In this document: positions 62,810-64,000 of the stretch, one piece after another
How the letters are laid out: each line of letters opens with the position of its first letter
Numbering within the stretch: position 1 is the first letter of the stretch
NCBI GenBank assembly: GCA_022825725.1
Contig: JAJDWE010000055.1
Coordinates: forward strand, 112,835-176,834
Reading direction: 5' to 3'
Source of the DNA: Gemmatimonadota bacterium
GTDB lineage: Bacteria > Gemmatimonadota > Gemmatimonadetes > Palauibacterales > Palauibacteraceae
DNA: 64,000 nucleotides
Translations under genes and position numbers: made by a program
The notes under the pieces: model-generated
Databases searched by the model: none
What the model saw: only the letters and a program-made list of their open reading frames with translations
Told to the model about the DNA's origin: nothing

Positions 62810-64000
62810 GCAAGCTCCTGACTCGCTGGAGTCGTTGTGGCTTCTGTTGGCGGATCTCCGGGTCGCGATCGAGGAGGAGATCGAGGCGGTCGCGGCCGAC
62901 CTCTCCCGCCGTCGCCTGGACCGGCCGATTCCGGCGCTCTCCGGACGCCTGCGGGGAGAGGCGGGGACGGGCCACCGCTACACCTTCCAGATCGCGGGGG
63001 GAACATACGACATCCGCGCGGACGACCGCGTGCGCATCCACGCCGGGGGGCGGGAGGCGCTTGGGACGGTCCACCGTTTCGACCGCACGCTCGGGCTCCT
63101 GCAGGCCGTGAGCCCGGAGTGGCTCGGCGAACGCCTGGACGGCGCCGAACTCGAGTTCGATCCCACGTGGCTCCTGCGCGAACTCTCCCAGCGGCTGGCC
63201 GAGGTGGGCCGGGATCCGGAGGACTTCTTCCCGGACACCGTGCTCGGAGCCTTCGGGCGGCGGCCCCCGAGTCTCGGGCGGGAGCCTGCGCGGCTCGAGT
63301 CGTCCGAGGACCTGAACCAACCGCAGCGCGACGCCCTCGAGCGGGTGCTCGGGAGCAGCGCGCAGTTGGTCTGGGGTCCGCCGGGGACCGGCAAGTCCCG
63401 CCTCGTGGCGCGCGCGGCGCTGGAACTCGCGGTCCGCGGACGCGTGCTCGTCGCGGCGACGACGAACGGAGCGGTGGACGAGATCGCGCGCCGCCTCGCT
63501 TCGGTGGCTGACCCGGTCATGCTCGACCGCGACCGGATCATCCGCGTGGGGTTCGATCTCGGTGCCGCGCCGGATGCGCGCATCGACCTGGGGGCGGTGC
63601 TCGCGCGTCGGATCGAGGGGGGTGCGGGCGGGGTAGACCGTACGCTCGCGGAGCACGAGGGGCGGCTCGGGGCCCGTCCGCCGGACGGGGGGCGCGGGGA
63701 GGCCCCGGTCCTGAGTCCCTACGCCCGCGCCGGACGCCTGCTCGCGCTCGCGCGCTCGCGCAACGATGCGGAGTCCGCCCGCAGCCTGGGCCGCGCCATG
63801 CTCGAGATCGCGCGCCAGGCGGAACGCGCGCTGGAGGAGGCGGACATCGTCCTCACGACCTTCGCCCGGCTCTCGATCCGGGAGGAACTCCGCGAACTGA
63901 GGTTCGAATCCCTCCTCATCGACGAGGCGAGCACGGCGCCGCTCCCGTATGTGGCGCTCGCCGCCTCGAGGGTCGCGGGCCCCGCGATCGCCGTCGGCGA
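62808..64000 (+). CDS. UPF1-like superfamily 1 helicase/AAA domain protein, 3' end outside window
   Basis: The frame is open from ATG 62808 to the end of the window (397 codons), so the gene is incomplete. The N-terminal 160 residues hold a helix and a beta-barrel-like domain (RYTFQIAGGTYDIRADDRVR). DLNQPQRDALERVL is the Q-motif, VWGPPGTGKSRLVARAALEL is Walker A, VAATTNGAVDEIARRL motif Ia, IVLTTFARLSI motif Ib-like, and LLIDEASTAPLPYVAL is Walker B (DEAS). These fit the AAA_11/AAA_12 UPF1-like group of nucleic-acid helicases. The role cannot be told without the C-terminus. Confidence 0.9.
   Translation, partial: MQAPDSLESLWLLLADLRVAIEEEIEAVAADLSRRRLDRPIPALSGRLRGEAGTGHRYTFQIAGGTYDIRADDRVRIHAGGREALGTVHRFDRTLGLLQAVSPEWLGERLDGAELEFDPTWLLRELSQRLAEVGRDPEDFFPDTVLGAFGRRPPSLGREPARLESSEDLNQPQRDALERVLGSSAQLVWGPPGTGKSRLVARAALELAVRGRVLVAATTNGAVDEIARRLASVADPVMLDRDRIIRVGFDLGAAPDARIDLGAVLARRIEGGAGGVDRTLAEHEGRLGARPPDGGRGEAPVLSPYARAGRLLALARSRNDAESARSLGRAMLEIARQAERALEEADIVLTTFARLSIREELRELRFESLLIDEASTAPLPYVALAASRVAGPAIAVG

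Overview
Organism. The window is GC-rich throughout (third codon positions almost always G or C), genes are packed with many 4-nt start/stop overlaps (ATGA, GTGA, TTGA), and the gene repertoire (secreted BNR/sortilin-like propeller proteins, CRTAC1/ASPIC-UnbV FG-GAP lipoproteins, a DUF5107-TPR lipoprotein, a Tat/lipobox SelA-like enzyme) resembles Gemmatimonadota-type bacteria. I infer a free-living or host-associated (possibly marine) member of that phylum; this is family-level pattern recognition and not a phylogenetic result. No rRNA, tRNA, CRISPR array, phage or insertion sequence was recognised. No stretch longer than about 300 bases lacks a gene; the longest gaps are at 49536-49737, 46467-46650 and 13646-13828.

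Layout. 1-1250: 3' part of a secreted M28 peptidase. 1338-8605 (+): a compact run of YtxH protein, smpB, cell-wall amidase, pyrK, pyrD, an AmgK-like kinase fused to a RapZ C-terminal domain, a MurU-like nucleotidyltransferase and a quinone oxidoreductase. The amidase, kinase-RapZ and MurU genes suggest salvage of peptidoglycan amino sugars coupled to pyrimidine supply. 8674-9364: Phd/VapC toxin-antitoxin pair. 9403-13645: MoaD-like protein, BNR protein, DUF72, rhomboid, leuB. 13662-15520: TPP riboswitch and thiC. 15636-22854: lipoprotein, acyl-CoA dehydrogenase, UMF1-type MFS transporter, DUF5107-TPR lipoprotein. 23013-23473: HicB/HicA-type pair.

23488-36374 (mostly -): a carbohydrate island with a nucleotidyltransferase-galactokinase fusion, two (alpha/alpha)6-type glycoside hydrolases, and a complete ABC sugar importer (ATPase, binding protein, two permeases), interrupted by cysK on the + strand. 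The binding-protein gene carries an apparent one-base frameshift, and the MalF-type permease has an unusual N-terminal extension of about 300 residues.

36516-46616: lipoprotein, an LRR plus zinc-metalloprotease lipoprotein, a coiled-coil membrane protein, a giant sortilin-like propeller protein, an orphan HEPN protein, a SelA-like PLP enzyme, a BrnT/BrnA pair with a clear promoter, and the tail of a dead antitoxin gene. 46651-49535: proton-translocating transhydrogenase pntAA-pntAB-pntB. 49738-57047 (+): two uncharacterised proteins and two large FG-GAP/ASPIC-UnbV lipoproteins. 57089-62809 (-): tandem LuxR-type regulators, remnants of a beta-barrel surface protein, a DsbA-like lipoprotein and a PLP decarboxylase. 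62808-64000 (+): start of a UPF1-like superfamily 1 helicase, whose ATG overlaps the divergent ATG of the decarboxylase.

The most notable items are the kinase-RapZ fusion beside MurU, the nucleotidyltransferase-GalK fusion, the duplicated-sensor MalF permease, the LRR-metalloprotease, and two genes whose best starts appear to be non-canonical codons (CTG and ATA) placed exactly in 4-nt stop/start overlaps.
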